In this document: positions 34,432-47,115 of the stretch, piece by piece
Layout: each line of letters begins with the position of its first letter
Numbering within the stretch: position 1 is the stretch's first letter
From: Boswellia sacra
Lineage: Eukaryota; Streptophyta; Magnoliopsida; Sapindales; Burseraceae
DNA length: 64,000 nt
Assembly: GCA_013180625.2 (NCBI GenBank)
Contig: SNVD02013908.1
Coordinates: forward strand, 1-64,000
Reading direction: 5' to 3'
Position numbers and translations under genes: made by a program
Notes under the pieces: model-generated
What the model was told of the DNA's origin: nothing
The model's input: only the letters and a program-made list of their open reading frames with translations
The model's database searches: none

Positions 34432-34815
34432 TTGACAATAATTAAACAAATTAGGACAAATTGACATTATCTATTCTATATATTATGATATTTAAAAGAA
34501 TAAGTTAAACACATAACAGGTTATCAAAAACCATAGAAATCCTCATGTTAACGTTCAAAATGATAAATAGATTAAATAATAAAATATAGATTTAATAAAT
34601 TATAAAAACCAGGTAAATCCTTTTTTTTTTTTGGAGTAAAATTTGCCGTAAAAAACCAAGTGCAAGATTGAAAAGTCAATCCTGGTTTTACCAGCGCCTG
34701 CATCCACATAGTAAAATCTAAGGATTTGTATAGTTATGGGTATTGATTTTCACATTTGTGTGTGGGTGCGGAAATGCAAAACCCAACACTCGGATTTGAC
34801 ATCCCTACTTTAACC

Positions 34816-36317
34816 AACCATAAACTTCTCAAGAACAATGAAATGACCCCAAAAAACTTTAACTACCTTTAAACAACTCAAAACAAAGATTAGTCCTAAA
34901 AACCTCCTAATCATGGAGTGTTCTCTTAGCCTGGTAAGTGATTCCTCAGCTCGGTAGACCGCTGACATCCTTCTATGGTAGGACGTCAAAGTGGCTTTGC
35001 TCCTTCTTGGCAACTCTTAGCTACAAAACCTTCAAATGCTTGTAGATGTTTGTAATTTCACCGGCATTAATCCTCTAACGATCAAATCAATCGAGTGACT
35101 AACTTAACTACGGTAAAATTTTACTATTTTAGAGACATTTGATTGAATTTAATTAACAAGAGAAAAGATATAACTCAAAGGAGTGAGAAGACCTTGAAAG
35201 CTTAGAGTAAAAATTGAATGACCAACCCATAATTTGCGTATGAACTCGTTTGTGAGATCTCCTGAAGCCATGTCTTTTCTCAGAGCTTTCGATAACAACT
35301 TCACAAATTTTGGATACGGGAACTATGAGCTGCCATGTGGTGGGCATTTTAGATATTGAGGTGAACTGATCACAGAAATTAACCGAGGTAATTTTATAGG
35401 TATCGAGGTGAGCTCATAGGAATTGACGTGATTTCATATTCTCATACATATCATTGTCATTCAAGCTCGAATTGATTTTTTATAATAAGTTTTGGAGTCG
35501 ATTTAAATTTTAATCTTTGGTAACCTACCGAGCTAATGAAGAGCAACTGTTCATTCCCCTGGTGTTCAAATTTTATTATTGTCAATATATACATTTATAA
35601 CTTGTTTTCCTTCTTAATAAACTGAAGTTGTAACTGTATATATGAACAATTATAAGACCTCGAAAGGACATTTTATGTTAAAAATTCAGATGACTATTTC
35701 AAAGACCATAGACTTAACGTTAGGTCATATACGGCTAGCAGTTAAACGTCATTAAATGTGTGTAATAATTAACCTTTTACTCTACTAATAAATGGGCATC
35801 ATAGGGGTAAAACATATAAAGATGCATAACATGGAACATAAAATGAGAAGGGGTCTTTTGACATAAAATTAGACATAATTTTTTAGTCATTAATATGCAA
35901 AATCTAATGGTTGAGATGATAGATGAGTTGACAACATTAAATATAATTTTTTGACTTTCAATCTCAACAATTGGATTTGATGAAATCAATAATCATAAAT
36001 TTGTATCAACAAATTGTATCAAAATCTTATGTTAAAATATCTCTTCCCATATAAAATTACAAACATTAATTAGCTTATACATTGGGAGTGGTTAACCTGT
36101 CATTAATTAAGACGTCTAATAATAGTAGAAATTTTTTGGTTTCAAATATACAACGAAAATATAAGAAAGAGTTAATTTTTGAGACTTTATTTAAGATTTT
36201 TTTTTTTCATTTAGATTACTATATCTAACACTCAATTTAAAGATTTAAAAAAAATCCTAAAATTACAAAACTAAACTACACTACATATAAACATCTAAAT
36301 CACTTTCAATCATATTT
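34816..36317. other. Spacer between the hAT-like and copia elements
   Basis: No supported gene or element. Several short frames occur on the minus strand, without recognisable protein. Around 35340-35430 the words ATCGAGGTGAGCTCATAGG and TTGAGGTGAACTGATCAC show a weak local repeat. Confidence 0.5.
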
Positions 36318-36322
36318 AGATT

Positions 36323-36668
36323 TGTTACACACTCTGACACGAATTTGCAGAATTCTGATATCGTATATTATGAATAACTTAACAGAAGTTTATTACGACG
36401 TAGATAATAGAGGTGAATAATTGGATGATTTTATTCAAACTGAAATAGTCGTTATATAGGCATTACATCAACTGAATATAACGTGAATCCATGAATATAG
36501 GACCACAATCTACCACTAAATTACTACTAACTGTAGAGAAATAATAGGATAACTAATGCCTAAGATTACTCACATAAAGTGATCAAATCATGATCAAATC
36601 AAAGTCAATAACTTATTCCTAAAGAATAGGACAAATGATCTGCACAATATTTGCATAGAACTCTAACA
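36323..36668 (-). repeat. 3' LTR of the copia element
   Basis: The 346-bp LTR, on the minus strand TGTTAGAGTTCTATGC...GTGTGTAACA, is nearly identical to 51280-51626. Confidence 0.92.
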
Positions 36669-36679
36669 TTCCCTCCCTT
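36669..36679 (-). other. Polypurine tract of the copia element
   Basis: Minus strand AAGGGAGGGAA lies directly before the 3' LTR start TGTTAGAG. Confidence 0.78.
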
Positions 36680-36729
36680 AAACTGATTATTGGGAAATGT
36701 TCAGTTTAATTCTCATGTAGACCCCTCCC

Positions 36730-39700
36730 TCAAACTGGATCTTCAATAGTGCAAACTCCAAGCAACTTCCTAAGCTTCACAAAACTTGCCAATTTGAGAG
36801 GTTTAGTGAAGATATCAGCCACTTGATCTTCACTTCTGTAGTAAACAAGATAAATGATTCCATCTTTTGTGAGATCACGCAGGAAATGATATCTCACATC
36901 TATGTGTTTGCACCTTCTATGTAAAACAAGATTCTTTGAAAGCTTAATAGCTTAAGTGTTGTCACAAAATATTTGAGTAGAACCTAGTTGCTTAAACTGA
37001 AGTTCCCCAAGAATCTTCCTCAACCAAAGTGTTTGACATGCACAAGAAGCTGCTGCAACAAACTCAGCTTCTGTTGTTGACAAAGTGACTATTGGTTGCT
37101 TCTTTGATGACCATGAAACTGTTGTAGAACCCATCATAAACATATATCTGGATGTGCTTTTTCTGTCATTCAAATATCCTGCATAATTACTGTCTGTAAA
37201 CCCGAACATAACAAAGTTCTGTTTTGTTTTATAAAACAGACCATATTCAGCAGTACCACGCAAGTAGCGTAGAATCCTTTTTGTATCTTGTAGATGAATC
37301 TCTTTTGGACTCTCCATATATCTGCTAATAAGACTGACTGCATACATTATATCAGGTCAAGTTGCTGTTAAGTATATCAAACTTCCAACAATTTGTTTGA
37401 AAAGTGTACTATCAACTCCTTTGCCTATAGGATTCTTCACAAGCTTCAATCCCAACTCAACTAGAGTTGTAACCGGCTTGCAATCTTTCATCTGAAACTT
37501 TTCGAAGATCTCTTGAACATATTTCTTTTGAGAAATAAATATCCCAGTAGCTGTTTGCACAATTTCTATGCCAAGAAAATAGTGCATCATACCAAGATTG
37601 GACATATCAAACTCATGCATCATGGACTCCTTAAATTTCTCAAACATAGCACTATCACTTCCGGTATAAATCAAATCATCTACATATAGACATACCACAA
37701 GCATCTTTCCTTTATCTCCAATTTTTATGTAAAGAGTATGAGCATATGGACACTTTTTAAAACCTTCCTTCAAGAAATAAGCATCTATACGATTATACCA
37801 AGCTCTAGGTGCTTGCTTTAGTCCATATAAAGTCTTTTCAATTTATAAACTTTATGCTCACTGCCTTTTATAATATAACCAGGAGGTTGATCAATAAATA
37901 CCTCTTCTTGTAAGTCTCCATGTAGAAACACTGAGTTTATATCAAGTTGGAAAATGGGGCAAGCATTTTGAGCTACTACTGCAATCAACAATCTAATCGT
38001 ATCATGTCTCTCGACAGGAGCAAACACCTCCTTGTAGTCTATGCCAAACTCTTGTTCGTAGCCTTTAGCCACCAAGCGTGCCTTGTATTTGTCAACTTCA
38101 CCATTTTCCTTAAACTTTGTCTTATAAACCCACTTTACACCATTTGTTTTCTGCCCTTTTAGAAGTTCAGTCAATTCTCACGTATTGTTTCTCTCAATGG
38201 CTGTAATCTCCTCATCCATATCCTGTTGCCATTTTTGCTCTTTGACAGCTGCTTCAAACATTGTAGGATCACAATATGAAAATAAGACAAAATGTGTAAG
38301 TGGATCCTCATTATCAAATCCTGGTATTTGATAATCTGATATCCATGCTAGCCTTCTTCTAACTTGTTGAGAATGAGAGCCTTCTGGAGTGATAGCTTCT
38401 GCAGATGTTTCTGTTACAACTGATGTAACAGGTTCTGTTGCTTGCAACGTAACAGAAGGTACTGGAACTGGTTCTGCTACTAGTAACGTTGCTGCAGTTT
38501 GTTGTTCCTGCATTTCTTCATTTTCACCATTAAAATCTGCTGAAATTTTCTATCCAGATGTATTGTTACTCCACAACCAAGTTTTTCCCTTATTGAAAAC
38601 AACATCACAGCTAATGATAATTTTCTTAGTAATAGGATTATACAACTTATAAGCCTTTGAACAATCACTAACACCAAGAAAAATACATTTTTCGCCTTTA
38701 TCATCTAATTTCTTTCTTTTCTCATCTGGAACATGGGCAAATGAAATACACCCAAACACCCGAAAATGATCAACAACAGGTTTACGCCCACTCTATGCTT
38801 CTTCCGGAGTTATATTTTGAAGAGGCTGTGTAGGACACCTATTCAAAATGTGAACACTCCAATTAATTGCTTCAGGCCAAAAGCTCTTGAAAAGATTGCT
38901 CCATTGCAGAAGACTTGAGACCATATTAAGAATCGTGCGATTCTTTCTCTCACAAACTCCTTTTTGTTGAGGTGAATAGGATGCTATCAACTGCCTTCTA
39001 ATTTCATGCATGTCACAAAAATCTCTAAATGCTTGTGAGTTATACTCTCCGCCACGGTCAATGCGCAAAACTTTAATTGGACAACTAGCTTCCTTCTCAA
39101 CTAGTGCTTTGAACCTTTGAAAAGTTACGAAGGCTTCTGACTTTTCATGCAAAAAATATACCAGGTTTTTTCAGCTAAAATCATCAAGCACTCTCCTTGC
39201 TCTCCAAGCCTTCCCTTTTGGAAAAACATCTCTATGTTGTTTGCTAACAACACAATCTTCACAAATCTTTGAAGGAGATTCAAATTTTGGAAGACCTACC
39301 ACTATATTTTTTTGTTGCAATTGTTGTAACCTATCAAAATTGAGATGACCATAGCGGTAATGCCACAACCCTGCTGTTTCTTCTGATTTTACAGCAAGAC
39401 ATGAGTTATTGATGTGATATAGATACAGCGAAAACATTCGATTTGCTGTCATTTTCACTTTGGCTATCAAACCCATTCTATTATCTTGGACACGACAGAC
39501 TCCATTCTTGATAGAAATCTCATAGCCCTTTTCTTGAAGCTATCCAACACTAAGAAGATTAGTTTTCAACTCTGGAACATATAAAACATTAGAGATTGAA
39601 TGAGAGTTTCCCTTGGCTTGGATAGAAATCCTCCATTTTCCCATAACCAAAATTGTTGAGTCCACCAAACTTAATAGAATTTTTGAAGGATTCATCCAAA

Positions 39701-39905
39701 TAACTAAACAGATTTCTGTCACCACACATTTGATTACTGCAACCAGTATCTAAATACCATAAATTTCTTTGAGACTCTTCTTTAGTTTGACATACCATAA
39801 GAAGGGAATTTCATCTTCTTACTTTTCTGCAAAGTTGGACTTCTCACCACAAATTTTATTCAAATTTGTACGGCACTTAGTACTAATGTGACCATACCTA
39901 TGACA
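36730..39905 (-). pseudogene. Copia gag end and pol (protease, integrase, RT, RNase H), broken
   Basis: In minus-strand order there is the second half of the gag zinc knuckle (YGHISTKC at the hAT border), then protease WYLDTGCSNQMCG (near 39750). Next come GAG-pre-integrase (LWHYRYGHLN; CEDCVVSKQH) and integrase core (38793-39152: LRIDRGGEYNS, and CERKNRT with the catalytic Glu). Reverse transcriptase has GVKWVYKTKFKENGE and KARLVAKGYEQ, with the catalytic VCLYVDDLIYTGS near 37680. RNase H (36952-37347) has FTDSNYAG and TTEAEF, then a stop after FCDNT and an intact tail KHIDVRYHF...ADIFTKPL to a TGA at 36730. Several frame changes and stops separate the blocks, so it is not functional. Confidence 0.9.
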
Positions 39906-40442
39906 GCAGTAACTAGGGATGGCAAAATGACCTGCCGGGTCCGGGGCCCTGGTGTGACCCATGTTTTAGGGGCGAGTCTTGACCCCTTTTTTTTTTAATT
40001 TAGGGACGGGTTTGGGTCCTCAAAATTATTGACCCGTTTGGGGCAGGTCCGGGCCCGGGTCCACCCTCTAGCCCCGTTTGACTGCCCCGCCCCGCATAGT
40101 ATTAGGATGTATATGAAAAAAATAAAATATTTGAACTTACAATAATTTTTAAGGGTGATTGTGATAAATTATAATATTTTAGAATACTATGTAATTTTAC
40201 TAGACTATAGCATCAGTCATTAAATTTTTCTTCAATTCCCATGTTTTATTAGATATTTATGATAGCAGGTTTGTTTTCTTCTTGCATGTTTGTTTATTTT
40301 TTTGAAAAAATTGAAAAAAATGGACACAATTAGGAGCCCTTAGTTAAATATGATGCAAAAAGATAAAAAAACAAAGCTAAAACAAGCAACCTGACAAAAC
40401 TCTTAACAAAACTCGATAAAACTCGAGAAAACTAGATAAAGC

Positions 40443-40660
40443 TCGGCACAAGCTTTCATCTGACATGTCAAGCGTCGGATACATGGTTCGAGACATCTAT
40501 ATATCGGTTTTCACGTATCCAACAATCGACATGTTGGATGAAAGCTTGTGTCGAGTGTCGGATGCATATCTTCGAAAATAGATTAATATCAAGTGTCGAT
40601 TGTGAATGTGACACGACTCGACTTGTAAGTGTCGAGTGTCGAGTGTCGAGTGTCGAGAAA
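40443..40660. repeat. GTGTCGAG-type repeat with inverted arms in the hAT 5' region
   Basis: GCACAAGCTTTCATCTGACATG (40445-40466, here in part) pairs with CATGTTGGATGAAAGCTTGTG near 40530-40552, forming a hairpin of about 110 bases. It is followed by CTTGTAAGTGTCGAG and then three further GTGTCGA units. Words such as GTCGGATACATGG match the hairpin at 60298-60654. Confidence 0.75.
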
Positions 40661-42821
40661 TCCGACACTGGGAAAATTACATTTCTCGGTAGTTTCAACA
40701 AATTTTTTGATTAATTCTTTTGCATTTTAGTATTTAATTTCTCGCTGTTTGAATCAACTTTTGCATTTGCGTTTGCTATAGCTCTACTTTTTCCTCTTTC
40801 TTTCATTCTCCTCTACTCTCTGCTCTTTCTCTGCTCTCTCTGGCAATCTGATTTGGATAATTAGTTAGAACTCTTACGTTTGTTGCAACTTCTTTGCTCT
40901 CTGCTCTCTCTTCTGCAGATTTCTGAGCTATTTTCAGGTAATTTACATCTTTCACTTTTCCTTTTCTGTTCAACTTTTGTTCGATTAGGGTTTTCTCTTT
41001 GTGTTTGTTTTCTTGTTTAAATTTGGGTGTTAAATAAATTTATGGGATAATCAATTTACTGTGTTTGCCTCGCAAGTATTTGAAATTTCTATCTGTTTAT
41101 TGCGAGATAATCAATTTCATCACCGTATTTATTGTGTTTATTATGGGATAAGCATTTGATTACTTTAATGAACATTTCATCGAGTCTAGGTCTAGGACAA
41201 TGTCTTTTTATATATATGATATGATATGTAGAATTAACCTAGATGGGATATGATATGTAATTATGGTATGATATGTAAACATGATTCCATCTAGTTGTCA
41301 GGATAATCCATGTGCATGTAATTATAGGTGTGATTTTTGTAGGTAAACAATGTCTTCACAATCACAACAAGAAATGGGGATGTCAAATACCCTAAATTGT
41401 AGTCGTGAATCTGGTGATTTAAACATGGATAAAGATTCTAAAGATGTTGCTATATCCACTAGTAAGAGACGGCTAGAAGATGATCACGATGAACTGTCTC
41501 AACATAGTAAAAAGTCGAGGACAACATCACAAGTTTGGCAACATTTTACAAAGTTAGTTATTGATGGAGTACCAAAAGCACGTTGTAACCATTGTGCCAC
41601 AAAATTAGTTGCTAGAACGTCGGATAGCACCTCCCATTTAAGTAAGCATTTGAAGAGATGTCATCGAGCTAATCAACTAACCATGGAACAAAGCATTTTG
41701 AAATTCCAAAAACAAAGTGATGGAACTCTTACAAACTTGGTATGTCATGATAAAGATGCTTTTGATAAAGATTTTTGTAAGACTCTAGTTGCAAAAATGA
41801 TTGTTTTGCATGAACTTCCATCGCAGTTTGTTGAGTATGAGGGCTTTAGGGAAATGATGAATTATGCCTAACCTTTGTTTGGTACCATGAGTAGAAACAC
41901 ATTGAAGAATGAAATTTTTAAGTTGTTTGAAAGTGAGAAAGGGAAGACAATGGAATTATTGGAAAACATACAAGGAAGGATAGCTATAACAATCGACATG
42001 TGGACTTCTAGCAACTAAAAGAAAGGATATATAGTTATAACAGTCCATTTCATTGACAATTCATGGAAACTCCCTAATCGGATTTTGAGGTATGTTCAAA
42101 GTTGTAATTTTATCTTACTTTATTAATTTGTTTATATTAAATATAGTTTCTAATAATTTTATGTTTATAATTGTTAGTTTTGTATATGTGCCAGCCCCAC
42201 ATATGGTTGAATGTCTTAGAAAAGTGTTGGTTGATTGCTTGTATGATTGGAATTTGGAAAGAAAATTATCTACTTTAACTGTAGATAATTGTTCTACCAA
42301 TGATGCTATAATAAAGCAAGTACTTGATAAATTGGGTGATAGGCATTTGATGTTATGTGGGAAACTTTTTCGCATACGGTGTTGTGCTCATATATTGAAC
42401 CTAATAGTTAAAGATGGGTTGGAAGTGATTGGAAATGGCATTGAGAAGGTTAGGGATAGTGTTGCTTTTTGGACATCTACTCCTAAGAGAATGGAAAAGT
42501 TTAAGGAGAATGCACGTCACTTGAAAGTGATATTTAATAAGACATTGTCTCTTGATTGTAAAACTAGGTGGAACTCTACTTACAAAATGTTGAGTACAAC
42601 TTTAGCCTATAAAGATATGTTTGTTCGTTTGAAGAAGCGTGAGAGTCAATATATAGATTTGCCTAAGGAAAAGGAGTGGGCAGCAGCAAATCTTATGTGT
42701 GATCATTTGAAAAAGTTCTATAAGTTGACTGAAATATTTTCTGAAACAAATTATCCTATAGCAAAAAGTTTTTTTCAAAAATTGGTGAGTTAAGATTATC
42801 TTTGAGCTCTTGGCTTACGTC

Positions 42822-44754
42822 TGTTGACCCAGGTATGGCAACCCAAGAGGGGGGTGAAATGGGTTTTTATTTATCAAAATGGATTTATAAAACTTTTCTT
42901 GAAAGATCAAAATTAGTTCACTCTTTCTTTGAGAATAAAGGTGGAGAAGATGAAATTAGAAGTTATTAAAGATGCAATCAAGAGAATACAATAATGAACA
43001 ATCACAAGTGCAGGTAAATATAAAGAGATAGGGATAGAGAGAGTGCAAACTCAATTTACGTGGTTCGGCAAACCTTGCCTACGTCCACGGGCTCCTAGCT
43101 CTACGAGCTAAGCTTTCCACTAAGTTGTAGAAATCTTTACAACTTGCTTGATGAACAACCTCACCAAGACTTTTTCTTCCAACTCTTGATAACACCACAC
43201 CAAGAGTTCTTCTTGATGAACAACCTCACCAAGGCAACTTCCTTCAACTCTTGATAACACCACACCAAGAGTTCTTCTTGATGAACAACCTCACCAAGGC
43301 AACTTCTTTCAACTCTTGATAACACCACACCAAGAGTTCTTCTTGATGAACAACCTCACCAAGGCAACTTCCTTCAACCCTTGATAACACCACACCAAGA
43401 GTTCTTCTTGATGAACAACCTCACCAAGGCAACTTCCTTCAACCCTTGATAACACCACACCAAGAGTTCTTCTTGATGAACAACCTCACCAAGGCAACTT
43501 CCTTCAACTCTTGATAACACACAATAAGAGTTCTCTCAAGGATAACTATTATCCTTTACAAGAATATCTCACTCTCACCACAATACAAGAACAAGGATAA
43601 TTTTTACAACAAAAGTATAACTCTCTTCAAAGAGTAGATAAAGAATATAAAAGCTCTCTAGACTTGATATTTCTCTTGTTTTTTGCTTGATAGATACTTC
43701 TCTTGCTCTTGCTGAATGCATGGGAGAAGGGCTCCTTTTATAGGTAAATGGGATGAACTTAATCAAGTGAAGACACCAACTCCAAATTTTCTGCCCACCA
43801 TAAAAACTAAAATTTTGTCTGTCATTTTTATCAATGTTTTGTTTGAAATTTGAAAAACTACAAAACAGAAAAGATCTGGAAAATTGAATAAGCTTTCCAA
43901 CGCATCAAGAATCAAGTCATTTGGATATCTCTAGCTCAAGATATGGCCAAAAAACCATTCAGTGCTCATATGACTTGATTTTTCTTCCTTGTGTCAGTCC
44001 ACCGAATTGAATGATAATTTTGTTAGCATTCCGTTTGAAATTTGAATTTTTTCAAAACATAAAAGATCTGCATATTTGAATAATCTTTCCAAAACATTAA
44101 TAATCAAAGCATTTGGATATCTCTATCTTAAGATATGGACAAAACATTATTCGGTACTCATATGAGTTGATTTTTCTTCTCTGTGTCAGTCCACCGAATT
44201 GCATGTCAATTATGTCGGCCTTCCATTTAAAATTTGAATTTCTTCAAAACATATGAAATGTGTCTCATTAAGTCATCTTTCTAATGCCACAACAATCAAT
44301 CATTTTCATATTTCTAGCTCAAGATATGTCAAAAAGAGTATTCGGTGCTCATATCAGCTGCTTCCATTTGTCTTTCAACTTGCATGATGATTTGGATAAC
44401 CTTGGACTTGAAATTTGAATTTCTTTAAAGCATATGAAATGTTAAAAATTGAGTAAGATTTCCAAAGGCTCAAGAATCACGTCATTTGGACATCTAGAGA
44501 GATATATAGGACCAATTGATTGAATATTGCTCATGTGTCATATTCCTTGAGTCAAACATTGTTCTTAAACTTTAGTGTCTTTAACAATGTAGTCTTCTCC
44601 TTAGCTTCAACACTTCATTTTAATAAGCCTCCTCTTGATTTTACAAATATTTCATTGAATCTTATTCTTGCATATAAATAAACATATTAGTAACACCTTA
44701 TGAATCAATGTGTATTGTTATCATCAAAATTATCATGTAGCCTTAGGGCTAACA
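42822..44754 (-). repeat. 3' LTR of the SIRE-like element
   Basis: The 1933-bp LTR, on the minus strand TGTTAGCCCTAAGGC...CCTGGGTCAACA, contains the 65-bp repeat array at about 43141-43530. Confidence 0.93.
43141..43530. repeat. 65-bp direct-repeat array within the SIRE-like LTR
   Basis: Units begin GTTCTTCTTGATGAACAACC and continue CTCACCAAGGCAACTTCC, CTTGATAACACCACACC. Unit starts at 43206, 43271, 43336, 43401 and 43466 give an exact 65-base period. The partner LTR has one unit more, at about 47455-47870. Units abut without unique spacers. Confidence 0.93.
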
Positions 44755-44768
44755 ATCTCCCCCTTTTT
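44755..44768 (-). other. Polypurine tract of the SIRE-like element
   Basis: Minus strand AAAAAGGGGGAGAT lies directly before the 3' LTR start, the usual PPT word of SIRE/Maximus-type copia elements. Confidence 0.85.
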
Positions 44769-45600
44769 GATGATGACAAACCATTGATTGCTTTAAAATA
44801 TAATCTAAAATCAAGAATGAAAATAAAATCAAGAATAAGCAAAAAGATGGCACTTATTATGAATATAAGCAATCCAACCATTTCTCCCCCTTTTGTTATC
44901 ATAAAAAAGATTTAATCAAATTAATTACTCCCCCTAAATATATTCTCCCCCTTAACATATACTACCATTCAAAGATTATCATATAAAAGAAAATTTTAGA
45001 CATATCCAACATGTCTAATTATCTTCTAATTATGCACAATCTATCTCGACTATGGAGTTTAGTCATATTTGGGTCTAGGGACTAATTCCCAAACTTGATT
45101 TCTCTCGAATTAGTTCAATTCTTCTTGCATAGCCAAAATCAAACTTTCGTCATTTTCGGCTTCTTAAAAGATTTTGGTTTAAATTGAGAGACAAAAGCAA
45201 AATGATTACAAAAGTTCTTAAAAGAAGATCTAGCTTTCATACCTTATGATGGTTCACCAATAATGAGATCTTTAGGATGAGCTTTTGCGTACCTCCATTC
45301 CTTTGGTAATTTTTGGGAAGAATCATTTACTTCCTCAAGCTTTTCTTGTTGAAGTTGTAATTCATTTTGGCTCTTTTCATCAAGCCTTGATTCCTTGATT
45401 TGTCTTTCTACCTCAACAATATCATCATCCTTCCTTTGGCATTATCACCGAATGTCACATATCCTCCTTTCTTCATGATTAATCTTGAAAACTTGGAGGC
45501 ATCTCCGATCATATGCCTTGAGCATCCACTATTTAAGTACCACTTGTGTTTGCCACTCCTTTGTTTCTACGATCAACATTCAAAGAGTGACTTTTTGTTA
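44769..45600 (-). pseudogene. Protease and pre-RT remnant of the SIRE-like element
   Basis: Near 45425-45540 the minus strand reads WYLNSGCSRHMIGD then KKGGYVTFGDNAKG, the copia protease with the catalytic Asp of DSG changed to Asn. It then passes directly to KEWRYAKAHPKDLIIGEP (about 45240-45310), which lies between integrase and RT in full elements. The first RT residues follow (ILAMQEELN, stop, FERNQVWELVPRP, near 45060-45150), with further stops. The whole integrase is therefore deleted, and RT stops after its start. Confidence 0.8.
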
Positions 45601-45806
45601 CCCAAATGTTCTTGGGGGTTAGTTATGGTACTTTTTAGAATCCATATTTGTTTCAAATTAGGATTTCTCTTAATGTAACAAGAATGCATTTTGTGTACTT
45701 TTTTTCCACAATAATTGCATCAATGATTAGAATTATCCCTAGAAGATGTCTCTTTCGTTATCTGGTGTTTTTTAGACCTCCTTTCTTCTTTCTTTATATT
45801 TTTTCT

Positions 45807-46964
45807 TTATTCTTGAACATTCTCCTTACGATTCTCCCTAATAAAAGAGATTAGATTAGGATTATTCCTAGAAGATGCATTAACAAAATAGTTTTTAAAA
45901 TACTTTTGATTTTTATGAGTTTTATATCCTAACCCTCTTTTATCAAAAACACACATTTGGTTTTGCAACATAGAATTCAAATTTTTTGTGCTTTTTGTAA
46001 AATTATCAACAATATTTCTTAAATCATTATTTTCCTTTTTCAAAATAACATTTTCTTTCTCTAATTTATCAAAATCCTTTTGTTTTAAAATCTCATTTTC
46101 AAATTTTAAAAAATGTATTTGACTTTCCAAACTTTCAAAATCTTTTTGCTTTAAAATTTCATTTTCATTTTCTAAAGCTTCATTTATTTCCACCAACTCT
46201 TCTAATTGAGATAACATGATTTTTAAATTCTTTTTTAAAGCATTGATTTTTGAATTTTGGTTATCAACTTGCACATTTAAATTTTGGAATGCTTCAAGTA
46301 ATTCATCATATGAAAGCTTAGGATCATGGTTTAGAATACTTATCTCATTTTCTCTTAAAGCCATAAAGCACATGTTTGCCACTTTGCAATCTTCTTCTTT
46401 ATTCTCCTTCAAGGTGATTTCATGAGTCATGAGAGAACCCATAAGTTCTTCTAATGGTAGTTTGGTGAGGTCCTTTGCTTCTTGAATTACCGTCACCTTT
46501 GGCTCCCAAGATTTTGGTAGACACCTAAAAATCTTTCTCACCATTTCAACATTAGAATAAGATTTACCAAGAGATTTCAAACTATTAATAATATCCGTAA
46601 ATCTAGTAAACATTTCAGAAAATGATTCATCCGATTTCATCTTAAAAAGCTCATAACTATGAACTAGCATACTAATTTTGGATTCTTTAACTTGACTAGT
46701 TCCTTCATGAGTTACTTCAAGTGTGTGCCATATTTCTTGTGCCGTAGAACAAGTAGATATTCTATTAAACTCATTTCTATCTAGAGCACAATACAACACA
46801 TTCAAAGCTTTAGCATTCAAACTCAATTTCTTTTTATCATCTTCACTAAACTCTTTAGGTTCTTTAAGCATGCATTCCCCATTTTCAATTTTGGTAGGAA
46901 CAAAAGGTCCTTCCAAAACAAGAGACCACAAATCATAATCAAAAGATTTCAAGAAAATACTCAT
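45807..46964 (-). pseudogene. SIRE-like copia gag with long coiled coil
   Basis: A 385-codon open frame starts MSIFLKSFDYDLWSLV. Residues about 1-195 are the copia gag capsid (UBN2-type: EIWHTLEVTHEGTSQVK, SEMFTRFTDIINSLKSLGK). Residues about 225-325 form a heptad-rich coiled coil with two related copies of NEILKQKDF, a trait of SIRE/Maximus gag. No zinc knuckle is evident before the frame ends. The gag frame is intact but probably lacks an upstream start region. The element's LTR promoter would drive it on the minus strand. Confidence 0.85.
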
Positions 46965-47101
46965 TCTAGTTTTTCAATAAAAGTAACACTTCCATTAAAA
47001 AATGGAGGTCTAGAGATAGAAAGTCCCTTAACATATGAAGTTGAATTAAAAGTTACCATAGCTCAAAAATCGATTAAGATTTAAAAAATTTGAGCAACCT
47101 T

Positions 47102-47113
47102 GCTCTGATACCA
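47102..47113 (-). other. Primer-binding site, tRNA-Met, SIRE-like element
   Basis: Minus strand TGGTATCAGAGC lies two bases inside the 5' LTR end ...GGGTCAACA at 47116. Confidence 0.9.
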
Positions 47114-47115
47114 CT

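Larger units (their letters stand above)
32702..34807. mobile_element. Probable decayed hAT element hosting two younger insertions
   Basis: The left end TAGAGATGGCCAAAAAAC and the inverted right end (TAGGGATGTCAAATCCG read back from 34807) resemble the TAGGGATGGCAA ends of the other hAT copies here. GC-rich subterminal sequence (GACGGCGCAGGTAACCCG; GTACCCGTACCCCGCGCC) also fits. The flanks TTTCTAAC and CTTTAACC match only partly, so the 8-bp duplication is not secure. Inside lie a small hAT (32772-33521) and a copia solo LTR (33814-34431). No transposase is seen. Confidence 0.45.

Noticed and set aside
43141..43530. Regular 65-bp direct repeats that could suggest a CRISPR-like array
   Set aside because: The units abut without unique spacers, the genome is a plant, and the array lies inside a copia LTR and recurs in the partner LTR.
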